From contig CAKZZL010000036.1 in assembly GCA_937884995.1 (NCBI GenBank), positions 62,001 to 126,000 of the forward strand: a DNA stretch of 64,000 nucleotides, written 5' to 3'. Position numbers and translations under genes: made by a program. Of the stretch, positions 8,893-17,124 are shown in pieces (the stretch's first letter is position 1; every line of letters starts with the position of its first letter). Source of the stretch: an uncultured Clostridia bacterium (GTDB lineage: Bacteria > Bacillota > Clostridia > Oscillospirales > Acutalibacteraceae). The notes below the pieces were generated by a model. The model was not told the DNA's origin. It saw nothing but the letters and a program-made list of their open reading frames with translations, and did not search any database.

Positions 8893-10461
8893 TTAATCAT
8901 CAGCCATTCTTGCTTTTTTGATATCTTCTTCAGTTATATCTGATGACTCACCATGCTTAACCTGAGATATTACAATAAGTCCGATTAAGAACATAATTGC
9001 GCAATAGAGGAACATGTAGTTATAATCTTCTTTGAATAAGCCTATAACAAGTCCGCAAAGTATAGGACCTGTAATTGAAGCAGCCTGTGTTGCTGTGTAG
9101 TAGTAACCTGTAAATGTTCCGACATACTCACGTTTACCCATTGCAAGAACCAAAGGAAGAGTATTGATGTTTACACATCCTACTGCGGCTCCACCTATTA
9201 TAAGGGCAATCCATAAGCAAATCCATGTAAACTTATTGACACTTCCGTCTGCATTCTGAGGCAAAAGTTGAGAAACACCCAAATATATTGCGAACATTAT
9301 AACTATACCGGTAAGACCTAACATGATTGTCTTCTTACGTCCGAACTTACGTCCGAGTGTACCGGCAGGAATTCCGAATGCAGCAAGTGATACTGCAAAA
9401 ACTGCCATCATAAGAGTAGAGTAAATAGGCTGAACTTTCAATGTATCATTTGCAAAGTTTGTAAAGTTCGGTACTATTGCTTCTGTTGCGTTATTGATAA
9501 GGAAGAGAGATATAAGCATTATGATAAGGCTCTTCTTTTCATCTTTTCCTATATCAAGGTTCTTGATTGATATTTTCTTGTCTTTGCTTTCAATCTTTTC
9601 ACCCATATCGGTTGCATTCGCTGTCAGATCATATTGTCTGTTCTTTTTATAAAAGGCAGCAAGAACAAGAAGACAAATTATGGATATAACGGCAACAACG
9701 ATGAAAACCGGAACATAGTTTACATACTGAATTTCACCGCTTGCACTCAGGATAAGATTTCCCTGCTCATCGACTACCTGACCCAGCGCATTTGTCTTTG
9801 CCTGTAAATTTTCTTTAAGTGTTGTAAATCCGAGAAGGCCGACTAAAAGTGCAGCGATTGTACCTACAACGAATCCTATCATTTGTCCTATACCGCCCAT
9901 GATATTGATTACGGCATTGGCATCTGATTGATACTTTGAAGGTGTAAAGTCTGGCATAACGGAAACAACCGGAGAGCGCCATATGGACATTGTAAAATTG
10001 AAGAGGATTATGACACTCATCATTAAAAGTATTGCCAGCCCTGCAGATTTGATTGTTGCAGCAACAGGAATAAAGCAGAAGAATATTGCGCATATAGGCA
10101 GACATATAAGAATGAAAGGCATTCTTTTGCCCCATTTGCGGGATCTTACATTGTCTGACTTTTTTCCGAAGAAAGGAAGGAATATGACTCCGAAAATGTT
10201 ATCGATTGTCATGATAGCATTAACTATTAAAGCTACGGAAACCCATGCCAGCCACTTATGTTCTTCCATATATGCTGCAGCAGCAGTTCCTTCACCCATA
10301 AGAGCAGTCAGTTTAGCTCTTAACATTACCGGTACATATGAATTATATACTGACCAAAGCAGCATGCATCCCATAAATCCGGATCCGATTAAAAATGTTC
10401 TTTTGTAACTTAGTTTTTCAGTTTCAAGCGAACTGCTTGTAACTTTTTCTTTATCACCCAT
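8893..10461 (-). CDS. MFS/GPH-type sugar transporter (SLC45-like)
   Basis: 522 residues with about 12 membrane segments. The second cytoplasmic loop carries SDNVRSRKWGKRMPFI and the later MPDFTPSKYQSDANAVIN motif. This pair is typical of the glycoside-pentoside-hexuronide/SLC45-like MFS branch in gut Firmicutes, which imports sugars or glycosides with a cation. A second R/K-rich loop (GRKFGRKK) follows TM7-8. The loop after TM6 (about 215-240) is long and contains a polar insertion. It is a single-gene unit with its own promoter (10494-10523) and terminator. The substrate is unknown; no glycoside hydrolase or regulator lies next to it. Confidence 0.82.
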   Translation of the reverse strand: MGDKEKVTSSSLETEKLSYKRTFLIGSGFMGCMLLWSVYNSYVPVMLRAKLTALMGEGTAAAAYMEEHKWLAWVSVALIVNAIMTIDNIFGVIFLPFFGKKSDNVRSRKWGKRMPFILICLPICAIFFCFIPVAATIKSAGLAILLMMSVIILFNFTMSIWRSPVVSVMPDFTPSKYQSDANAVINIMGGIGQMIGFVVGTIAALLVGLLGFTTLKENLQAKTNALGQVVDEQGNLILSASGEIQYVNYVPVFIVVAVISIICLLVLAAFYKKNRQYDLTANATDMGEKIESKDKKISIKNLDIGKDEKKSLIIMLISLFLINNATEAIVPNFTNFANDTLKVQPIYSTLMMAVFAVSLAAFGIPAGTLGRKFGRKKTIMLGLTGIVIMFAIYLGVSQLLPQNADGSVNKFTWICLWIALIIGGAAVGCVNINTLPLVLAMGKREYVGTFTGYYYTATQAASITGPILCGLVIGLFKEDYNYMFLYCAIMFLIGLIVISQVKHGESSDITEEDIKKARMADD

Positions 10462-10493
10462 AAGTAGAGTACCCCCTCATTAAGCTTAGATTG

Positions 10494-10523
10494 ATTATAC
10501 CTTATTTTTGCCCTTTAAGTCAA
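10494..10523 (-). promoter_or_regulatory. Promoter of the sugar transporter with flanking inverted repeat
   Basis: On the minus strand TTGACT (10523-10518), an 18-base spacer and TATAAT (10499-10494). The -35 region is bracketed by an inverted repeat: TTTTGCCCT at about 10505-10514 and AGGGCAAAA at about 10552-10560 (plus-strand order). This could be a repressor or activator site, possibly sugar-responsive. Confidence 0.72.
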
Positions 10524-10626
10524 TAAAAGCGAGAAATAATCCATTTGCAATAGGGCAAAACAGTAATCGTATATATAAAGTTGCACAAACTTTTTTATTA
10601 AAAAAATTGAGATATTCATAATTATT

Positions 10627-10776
10627 CAATAAATTGTGGCAAAAAATGAATGATTTGTTAAAAACTATACAATAAATTGTGTTTTCTCTTAAAAAATATG
10701 ATAAAAAGCAACATTTTTGTCTTTCTCATTCTTTGTGCATATTACCTAAGTTTAGCATATTTTCTTTGTGCAATAT
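10627..10776. repeat. Direct repeats in the divergent control region
   Basis: CAATAAATTGTG occurs at 10627-10638 and again at 10670-10681, 43 bp apart (about four helical turns). TTCTTTGTGCATAT (10729-10742) is repeated in a variant form at 10762-10776, 33 bp apart and directly upstream of the -35 box of the 36-codon gene. The pattern looks like paired operator sites; no binding protein is identified. Confidence 0.5.
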
Positions 10777-10778
10777 GC

Positions 10779-10806
10779 TTGACTTTTCTCTTTTTTTTGA
10801 TATAAT
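10779..10806 (+). promoter_or_regulatory. Strong promoter of the 36-codon gene
   Basis: TTGACT (10779-10784), a 16-base T-rich spacer, and a perfect TATAAT (10801-10806). Transcription would start near 10813, leaving about a 30-base leader before the ATG at 10843. Confidence 0.8.
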
Positions 10807-10842
10807 TAAGACAACAACAGAAGAAAAAAGGAGGCACATATC

Positions 10843-10953
10843 ATGTGTGATCTTGATCGTGAGTTAAAGCTTATCGACGAAATTGCTGAATCGAAAAGAT
10901 TTAATTTCAAGGTTTTCCTTAAGGCTGTTGAACTTCTGGCGTATTTTCGCTAA
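10843..10953 (+). CDS. Small 36-residue protein, function unknown
   Basis: ATG at 10843, stop at 10951-10953. A near-perfect AAGGAGG at 10828-10834 with ideal spacing, plus the strong promoter just upstream, argue that it is translated. The product (MCDLDRELKLIDEIAESKRF, then a hydrophobic-basic tail ending YFR) reads as one amphipathic helix pair with no signal peptide. I do not recognise a family. It stands alone on the plus strand between the transporter and rnfB. The 195 bases after it hold a GCGGAAAGG...CCTTTCCGC inverted repeat and the AACACCAT direct repeat near 11042-11060, which may be part of its transcript. A regulatory peptide or a leader of a structured RNA are alternatives. Confidence 0.6.
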   Translation: MCDLDRELKLIDEIAESKRFNFKVFLKAVELLAYFR

Positions 10954-11148
10954 GTCCCAACCTTTTGATGTTGTTAATGATTCTTGCGCGGAAAGGTTTA
11001 ATCCCCCAACATTTTCCTTTCCTTTTCATAAAGTATATATGAACACCATATAAACACCATCCCCTTTTCCTTTCCGCTTCAAGGATTTTTATATACCGGC
11101 TTGTTAATTCAAGTCGACTAACTTGTTCATAAATTTTCCCCTATATAC

Positions 11149-11202
11149 AATAAGGCTGTGATGACAGTAGCTAATCTACTGAAATCACAGCCTTATTTCT
11201 TT
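11149..11202. terminator. Bidirectional terminator between the small gene and rnfB
   Basis: A long hairpin: AATAAGGCTGTGAT pairs with ATCACAGCCTTATT, and an inner CAGTAG/CTACTG stem continues the helix. T-rich tracts lie on both sides, so it can end the Rnf operon (-) and the small plus-strand transcript. Confidence 0.82.
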
Positions 11203-11211
11203 TTTATTGAC

Positions 11212-12036
11212 TTATATCTTGCAGGTATATTTGTCCATAACAAGATCTATTGCTCCGGTCGGACATCCTTCCTTGCACTTTCCGCAGGCGGTACACTTTG
11301 TAAAGTCTACAGTTGCCAGGAAGTTCTCCACTGTTATAGCATTACTCTCACACACTTTTGCGCACTTCATACATCCTATACATCCATTTGTGCATGCTTT
11401 TCTTGTTACCGCGCCTTTATCTTTATTCATGCAAGAGACCGCAGAGAAGTTTCTGTCAATCGGAACCATGCGTATAATACCTTTGGGACAAGTGCGGATG
11501 CATTTCTTGCATGCCTTGCAGCTTTCTTTGTCTATGACGGCTACGCCATTAACAATACTTATTGCTTCATATTCGCAAGCTGACACGCAATCACCCAGAC
11601 CTATACATCCGTATGTGCATTCCTTCGGTCCTCCCATGAGCTGATTAGCCATACGGCAGCTGTCAACACCCTGATATTCGTATTTTATAACTGCAGCTTC
11701 GTTATTACCTTTGCACATTACCATTGCTGCTGTAGGTAAAAGTGAGCCTGCTTCCACACCGAGCACCTCGGCAATTGCTTTGGCTGCTCCATTTCCTCCG
11801 GGTGCACAAAGAGTTGTTTCCTTTGTATCACCTTTGGCAAGTGCAGCTGCATATCCGTCGCATCCCGAAAAACCACATGCACCGCAATTTGCACCGGGCA
11901 GACACTCACGTATGGCTTCGGCTTTTTCATCTTTCGGTACAGCCATAATTATGGAGGCAATTGCAAGACCCAGTCCTGCTATGAGACCGATTATTGCAAC
12001 GAGCACTACTGCGCTGACGATTAATGATATTGACAT
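11212..12036 (-). CDS. rnfB: Rnf complex subunit RnfB
   Basis: 274 residues from the ATG at 12036, chosen for the AAAGGAGG just upstream; it gives the normal N-terminal membrane anchor (about 3-30). RnfB receives electrons from ferredoxin. A 4Fe-4S motif with CLPGANCGACGFSGC lies at about 46-60. Several further 4Fe-4S motifs follow (CTYGCIGLGDCVSAC, CKACKKCIRTCPKG, CIGCMKCAKVCES, CTACGKCKEGCP), more than in proteobacterial RnfB but normal in Clostridia. Last gene of the operon. Confidence 0.95.
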   Translation of the reverse strand: MSISLIVSAVVLVAIIGLIAGLGLAIASIIMAVPKDEKAEAIRECLPGANCGACGFSGCDGYAAALAKGDTKETTLCAPGGNGAAKAIAEVLGVEAGSLLPTAAMVMCKGNNEAAVIKYEYQGVDSCRMANQLMGGPKECTYGCIGLGDCVSACEYEAISIVNGVAVIDKESCKACKKCIRTCPKGIIRMVPIDRNFSAVSCMNKDKGAVTRKACTNGCIGCMKCAKVCESNAITVENFLATVDFTKCTACGKCKEGCPTGAIDLVMDKYTCKI

Positions 12037-12052
12037 ATATTCTCGGCCTCCT

Positions 12053-12640
12053 TTATGCAAAGATATTGTCAACAAGTCCTGCAAAGCCTAAAAAGGACAT
12101 TGATACAAGAGATGCTGCAATTAAGGTTATCGGCAGACCTTGAAGAGACTTCGGTATATCACAGCCTTCAAGTTTTTCACGTACACCTGCAAACATTACC
12201 ATTGCAAGCATGAATCCAAGGCCTCCGCCGAGTGAATATACAATTGACTGCCAGAAGTTATATCCCTCCTGGATATTCAAAAGCACTACGCCAAGAACTG
12301 CACAGTTCGTAGTAATCAAAGGCAGATAAATGCCAAGCGCATTATACAGCGTTACCATATATTTTTTCATCACTATCTCAACAAGTTGAACGAGTGCGGC
12401 AATGACAAGTATGAATACTATTGTCTGCAAATATTCCATGTCTTTCTTTACAAGAAAAAGGTTTATGGGATATGTAACAGCAGTGGCAAGTACCATTACG
12501 AAGATAACAGCGCCACTCATGCCTACCGCAGTATTTAATTTTTTTGAAACTCCGAGGAAGGGGCAAATACCCAAAAACTTTGAAAGTATAAAGTTATTGG
12601 TAAGAATTGCTGTGAGGAGCAGTGAAAATGCGACTTTCAT
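12053..12640 (-). CDS. rnfA: Rnf complex subunit RnfA
   Basis: 195 residues, six membrane segments. Together with RnfE it forms the inverted-topology membrane pair that holds a 2Fe-2S centre and couples electron flow to Na+ or H+ movement. The paired cysteine motifs GICPFLG (about residue 25) and TTNCAVLG (about 110) are present. The start at 12640 overlaps rnfE by four bases. Confidence 0.95.
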   Translation of the reverse strand: MKVAFSLLLTAILTNNFILSKFLGICPFLGVSKKLNTAVGMSGAVIFVMVLATAVTYPINLFLVKKDMEYLQTIVFILVIAALVQLVEIVMKKYMVTLYNALGIYLPLITTNCAVLGVVLLNIQEGYNFWQSIVYSLGGGLGFMLAMVMFAGVREKLEGCDIPKSLQGLPITLIAASLVSMSFLGFAGLVDNIFA

Positions 12641-13329
12641 TTTGCGACCTCCTCTTCAGTTTTCATGGAGCATGTATCTGCCATCGGGCAGTTGCAACAC
12701 TCCTTGATTTCGGCTTTGGGCTTACCTTTTTTGTCCGCAACTTTATTGGTGAGAGCGATTAAAATTCCGAATACAAAGAAACCGCCCGGAGCCAATATGA
12801 AGATTGTCATCGGTGACAAAGACCCAATCTGCGGCAACACGTTAAAGCCGTAAATCGAACCTGAGCCCAGAAGTTCGCGTATGCCACCCATGAGTATAAG
12901 TGCACATGTAAAGCCTATACCCATTCCTATACCGTCAAGTGCAGAATAGAATACAGAATTTTTACCTGCAAATGCTTCTGCACGGCCAAGGATGATACAG
13001 TTAACAACTATTAAGGGAAGATAGACACCAAGGCTTTTATCCAAATCCGGCAAATATGCTTTAACAATCATCTGAACCATGGTAACAAATCCTGCGATTA
13101 TAACTATATATGCCGGAATCCTTACTTTGGAAGGTATCAGTTTTCTTAAAGCAGAAATAACTATGTTGGAACAAATGAGAACAACCGATGCCGCAAGGCC
13201 CATTCCTATTGCACTTTCAAGTGAAGTCGTAACGGCAAGTGTAGGACATGTACCGAGCACGAGTCTCAAAGTAGGATTCTCTTTAATGATTCCTTTGGAA
13301 ATTTCTTTCCATGCTCTGTTTTCAGCCAT
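12637..13329 (-). CDS. rnfE: Rnf complex subunit RnfE, with a cysteine-rich tail
   Basis: 230 residues, six membrane segments. The two conserved cysteine sites of the RnfA/RnfE pair are visible (LGTCPTLA at about 25-32, and VVNCIILG near 108). After the last helix the protein continues into a basic cytoplasmic tail that ends with CCNCPMADTC and then MKTEEE. That tail adds four cysteines not needed for the core fold. The start overlaps rnfG by eight bases, the end overlaps rnfA. Confidence 0.95.
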   Translation of the reverse strand: MAENRAWKEISKGIIKENPTLRLVLGTCPTLAVTTSLESAIGMGLAASVVLICSNIVISALRKLIPSKVRIPAYIVIIAGFVTMVQMIVKAYLPDLDKSLGVYLPLIVVNCIILGRAEAFAGKNSVFYSALDGIGMGIGFTCALILMGGIRELLGSGSIYGFNVLPQIGSLSPMTIFILAPGGFFVFGILIALTNKVADKKGKPKAEIKECCNCPMADTCSMKTEEEVAK

Positions 13330-13897
13330 CAGTCTTCACCTCCTCAAAAAGTTTCAATGCAATATTTACGGATTTTGTAACCGCATTTGAAGTAATTGTG
13401 GCACCTGTAAGTGCCTCTATCTCATTTTCTCCTGCGCTTGTCTTAACAACTGTGATTTCAGAATTTTTCCCTATATATTGCTCCTTGAATGTATCATTCT
13501 GAGCGTTCATACCAAGTCCTGCAGTTTCGGAGATTGACAAAAAGTCTATTCCCGTTACAGCACCGTTTGTATCGATACCTATCATGCAGTCAATGTCTCC
13601 ACCGTAACCCTTGCTTGTTACTTTGAATACATAGCCTACGATTTTTTCTTCTTTATCATATCCTGCATAATATTCATAATCCGTATCATCAAGACTGACT
13701 ATGTCTGATTCTTCATCAAAGCTGTCTGCGATTGACAGCACTTTTGCTTTTGTTTCATTTTCGGTTTCAATCTCTTTTTGTTTTATGAGAGGATCCGTAA
13801 TGCCGTTGATGATTGCAAGAAGCAAAGCAACTATGAGTGAAATTGCGAATAGGGAAATTGTGGGAATGAAAACCTCTTTTATATCAAATTTTTTCAT
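13322..13897 (-). CDS. rnfG: Rnf complex subunit RnfG
   Basis: 191 residues. A single N-terminal membrane helix (about 10-30) precedes an FMN-binding domain on the outer face. The covalent FMN attachment motif appears as LTGATITSNAV near residue 163, with the threonine of the S/TGAT motif available. ApbE, encoded at the head of the same operon, would load the flavin. The start shares one base with the end of rnfD. Confidence 0.95.
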   Translation of the reverse strand: MKKFDIKEVFIPTISLFAISLIVALLLAIINGITDPLIKQKEIETENETKAKVLSIADSFDEESDIVSLDDTDYEYYAGYDKEEKIVGYVFKVTSKGYGGDIDCMIGIDTNGAVTGIDFLSISETAGLGMNAQNDTFKEQYIGKNSEITVVKTSAGENEIEALTGATITSNAVTKSVNIALKLFEEVKTDG

Positions 13898-14904
13898 TAT
13901 GCCTCAACCCCCTTTTTTTCTTTCTTTTCCTTAACGGTTCCGAAAGGCTTCGGAGTTGTAAGTCTCTCTATATGAGGAACAAGTATATTCATAATGATGA
14001 TTGAGAAGGAAACTCCTTCCGCAAGATTACCGAAGATACGTATGAGAGAGGTAATAAGGCCGCAGCCTACAGCATATATTATCTTGCCCCTGATTGATAT
14101 CGGGGATGTGGCATAGTCTGTTGCCATGAATACAGCGCCGAGAACCAGGCCGCCTGCCATAAGTTCGTATGCGGTAACTTTAAGACTTCCTGAAGCTATA
14201 AGCATTATTATTGCAACTGTTCCCATATAGCAAAGAGGTATTGCCGGGCTTATAACCCTCTTTATAAGCATATAGATAAAGCCGAGCAAAAGTCCTGCTA
14301 TGCAAACTTCACCCAGGACTCCTCCCCTGAAGCCCATAAACATTGAAAGCATATCCGGAAGTCCCTCAAGGCTGCCGTCTGAACTTATTGCAGAGGTAAT
14401 CTGATTCAAAGGAGTCGCGCTTGTGACTGCATCAACCGTGCTGCCTTTAAGGCAAATAGAAGGAGCAGTAAATGTGTTCATATATGACGGGAATGAAGCC
14501 ATAAGAACTATTCGTCCTATAAGGGCGGGATTTACAAAATTCTGTCCTATGCCGCCGAAGAACTGTTTCGCGATGACTATGGCGAAGAAGTCACCGACTA
14601 TGAGCATCCATATAGGAAGTGTTGAAGGCACATTAAATGCCAAAAGTATGCCCGTAACTATTGCACTCAAGTCGCCTATTGTATTGTGTCTTTTCATAAT
14701 TCGCCTTGATATATATTCAAAGCATACACACGATACAACGGATACTGCCGTTAACAGCAATGCCCTGAGTCCGAAAATTATTGATGAACCTATGAGAGCC
14801 GGTATAAGGGCAATAATCACGTCCAGCATTATATCTCTGGTTGTTGTTCTTGATTTAAAGTGCGGGGAAGCACTGACTACGAGTTTTTCTTTGATTTCGC
14901 TCAT
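13897..14904 (-). CDS. rnfD: Rnf complex subunit RnfD
   Basis: 335 residues with about nine to ten membrane helices, related to NqrB. The covalent flavin site is visible as DAVTSATPLN near residue 172, a TSAT variant of the usual SGAT/TGAT. The C-terminal tail is basic (KEKKEKKG). It overlaps rnfC by four bases and rnfG by one, consistent with translational coupling in the operon. Confidence 0.95.
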   Translation of the reverse strand: MSEIKEKLVVSASPHFKSRTTTRDIMLDVIIALIPALIGSSIIFGLRALLLTAVSVVSCVCFEYISRRIMKRHNTIGDLSAIVTGILLAFNVPSTLPIWMLIVGDFFAIVIAKQFFGGIGQNFVNPALIGRIVLMASFPSYMNTFTAPSICLKGSTVDAVTSATPLNQITSAISSDGSLEGLPDMLSMFMGFRGGVLGEVCIAGLLLGFIYMLIKRVISPAIPLCYMGTVAIIMLIASGSLKVTAYELMAGGLVLGAVFMATDYATSPISIRGKIIYAVGCGLITSLIRIFGNLAEGVSFSIIIMNILVPHIERLTTPKPFGTVKEKKEKKGVEA

Positions 14905-16241
14905 TTAACATCAGCCTCCCTTATTATCGTTTTAGCAAGTCTCATATATTGAACAAGCGGTTTTCCTGCAGGGCATGAATATGCGCATGATCCGCACTCC
15001 ATACATACCATAGCGCCTGCATGCTTAAGTTTTTCAACATCTCTTGCCTTTGAAAATCTCTCTATATTTGTAGGAGTAAGACCCATTGGACAATAATAAT
15101 GACAACGTCCGCATCTTATGCAGTCTGTCTCCTTCTTAACAGCGAGTTCCTTGTCACTGTTTTTTGAAAATGCAAGAATAGCATTGTTATTCTTTAAGAC
15201 AGGATAGTCTGTGCCTCTTAATGCAAATCCCATCATAGGTCCGCCGCATACTATTTTCTCGGGTTCTTCCTTAAAGCCTCCGCAGTAGTCGATAATATAT
15301 TGCATTGACGTACCTATCGGAACCCTGAGGTTCTGGGGATTTGCGATCGCGCTTCCGTCAATTGTAAGACTTCTTGAAACAAGGGGTTTTCCGGTTGCAA
15401 GATATCTGCCGACAAAAGCTATCGACGCGACATTCATAACCACGCATCCGACATCCGAGGGAAGTTTTCCCGGAGGAATCCTTCTGCCTGTTGCGGACTG
15501 GATAATCATTTTCTCAGCACCCTGGGGATAACAAGCCTTCAGTGTCATTATCTTAACCTTATCACCGTCGTCATCGTCACGGGATGCGATTTCGTGCAAA
15601 ACTTCTATTGCTTTAGGCTTGTTGTCTTCAACCGCGATTATTACACTCTCGATATTAAGATAATCAGCAACTGCGTAAACACCCTTTAAGATGTCTTCCT
15701 TATGTTCAAGACATTCTCTGTAGTCAACCGTAATATATGGCTCGCATTCCGCAGCATTGATAATAAGTGTATCGATATCCGTATTCTGAGGCAAATTCAG
15801 CTTTACATGTGCAGGAAAGCCTGCTCCTCCGAGTCCTACAAGTCCTGATTCCCTTACTGCCTTCAAAAGGCTTTCAGTATCATGAACATCGGGTACCTTA
15901 AAATCTGCCTCGATATCCTGCCCATCGCTTTCAATCACTACTGCCTGTGATTTATTGCCTGTCGCAAGGACAACTTCCTTAATGGCAGTGACCTTGCCGG
16001 ATACTGATGCATAGATGGGAGCAGAGACATATTTATCGCTGTCTCCTATTTTGTCCCCTATTTTAACCTCGTCACCCACCTTAACAAGCGGTGTGCAAGG
16101 TGCGCCTATATGCTGCTGCATTGCTATCACAACTTCGGGAGGTGTCGGAATGCGCTTTACCGGCATCTTGGCTGTATTTTTACAATGACCGGTATGAACG
16201 CCTCCGCGCCCTTTCTTAACGGGTTTTAATATACCCTTCAC
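14901..16241 (-). CDS. rnfC: Rnf complex subunit RnfC
   Basis: 446 residues. Cytoplasmic NADH/FMN subunit of the complex. The N-terminal region has the HTGHCKN segment. The nucleotide-flavin region holds GLVGLGGAGFPAHVKL near residue 135. Two 4Fe-4S motifs follow: CIRCGRCHYYCP (about 367-378) and CMECGSCAYSCP (about 406-417). Overlaps the upstream Gx gene and the downstream rnfD by four bases each. Confidence 0.96.
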   Translation of the reverse strand: MKGILKPVKKGRGGVHTGHCKNTAKMPVKRIPTPPEVVIAMQQHIGAPCTPLVKVGDEVKIGDKIGDSDKYVSAPIYASVSGKVTAIKEVVLATGNKSQAVVIESDGQDIEADFKVPDVHDTESLLKAVRESGLVGLGGAGFPAHVKLNLPQNTDIDTLIINAAECEPYITVDYRECLEHKEDILKGVYAVADYLNIESVIIAVEDNKPKAIEVLHEIASRDDDDGDKVKIMTLKACYPQGAEKMIIQSATGRRIPPGKLPSDVGCVVMNVASIAFVGRYLATGKPLVSRSLTIDGSAIANPQNLRVPIGTSMQYIIDYCGGFKEEPEKIVCGGPMMGFALRGTDYPVLKNNNAILAFSKNSDKELAVKKETDCIRCGRCHYYCPMGLTPTNIERFSKARDVEKLKHAGAMVCMECGSCAYSCPAGKPLVQYMRLAKTIIREADVK

Positions 16242-16768
16242 TTTTTTATCCCCCTTGTAAGATTATTGTCAATTTTATTTAAATAAGGTTCTGAAACCTT
16301 GAATAAGATGCCTGTTAAAATACCTGTAGCTACCGATGCAAGGAGCATAACTGGAAAATAGCCCAGAACGGCTGCCGTTCTCATCATTAAAAAAGAGACT
16401 GCAAGTTGTCCGGCATTGTGCATTGTCGCGGAAATTACTCCTGTACCTATGCTGCCGATAAATTTCATCTTACGAAAAATCAGCAAAAGACATAAAGCAC
16501 TTAAAAGTCCTCCCGCAATGCTCATAAGTCCGGCGGTTAATCCTCTTGTGAGCATGACAAAAACTGATTTCATTATGACAACAAAGATTGTCGGAGCAAA
16601 GCCCATTGCAGATGCGCAAAACATCACAATGATATTTGAAAGCCCTATTTTACTGCCCGGCGGCATGAATGCCGCAGTGGGAATAAGGTTTTCGAGTAAA
16701 GAAAGGACTATTGCCGAAGCCGTCATAAGAGCTAGAAATGTCATTTTTCTTATCTTTACATCTCTCAT
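16238..16768 (-). CDS. Gx transporter family membrane protein
   Basis: 176 residues with about five to six membrane helices. Family often annotated as heptaprenyl diphosphate synthase component I or Gx transporter. The conserved N-terminal ENLIP...PPGSKIGLSNI segment is clear. In Clostridia it is commonly placed between a NusG-domain-II gene and rnfC, as here, but its role is unproven; flavin, quinone-precursor or metal transport have been suggested by context only. Four-base overlaps on both sides. Confidence 0.85.
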   Translation of the reverse strand: MRDVKIRKMTFLALMTASAIVLSLLENLIPTAAFMPPGSKIGLSNIIVMFCASAMGFAPTIFVVIMKSVFVMLTRGLTAGLMSIAGGLLSALCLLLIFRKMKFIGSIGTGVISATMHNAGQLAVSFLMMRTAAVLGYFPVMLLASVATGILTGILFKVSEPYLNKIDNNLTRGIKK

Positions 16769-17124
16769 CCCGATACCGCCTGTGGTCCGTCAGTTTTTCC
16801 CTCTATTGTCACTGATACTTTGTTGGGAACGCAAACAGCGCTTTGCCCTGTTTTGGTCAGATGTCCGGCTCTGACACATAATTTATCAGGACAAGTAGAC
16901 TCTTTTACATATATCTCGCCGTTTTCTCTGACTATATGAACTCCGTTTATGTGCATCTCATAAAAACTGTCATCCGTCAGGTCTATAATCTCAACTGTTT
17001 CACCCATATAAATTACCTTTGCTTTATTCCCTTTTTCTCCGAAGAGGAAAAAATAGAGAAGAATCGCTAAAGATATACAAAGCAAAACTATTATGATATC
17101 AGCCCTTGTCAATAACTTTCTCAT
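16765..17124 (-). CDS. NusG domain II-containing membrane-anchored protein
   Basis: 119 residues. One N-terminal membrane helix (about 9-28) is followed by a small beta domain on the outer face. The signature CPDKLCVRAGHLTKTGQSAVC with VPNKV after it is the NusG_II family motif and gives three conserved cysteines. It is not the transcription factor NusG. The family is a regular companion of rnf/apbE in Clostridia; function unknown. Confidence 0.87.
   Translation of the reverse strand: MRKLLTRADIIIVLLCISLAILLYFFLFGEKGNKAKVIYMGETVEIIDLTDDSFYEMHINGVHIVRENGEIYVKESTCPDKLCVRAGHLTKTGQSAVCVPNKVSVTIEGKTDGPQAVSG

Noticed and set aside
11158..11644. Long plus-strand frames opposite rnfB
   Set aside because: They mirror the cysteine-rich rnfB coding strand, lack ribosome sites and resemble no protein; rnfB on the minus strand is certain.
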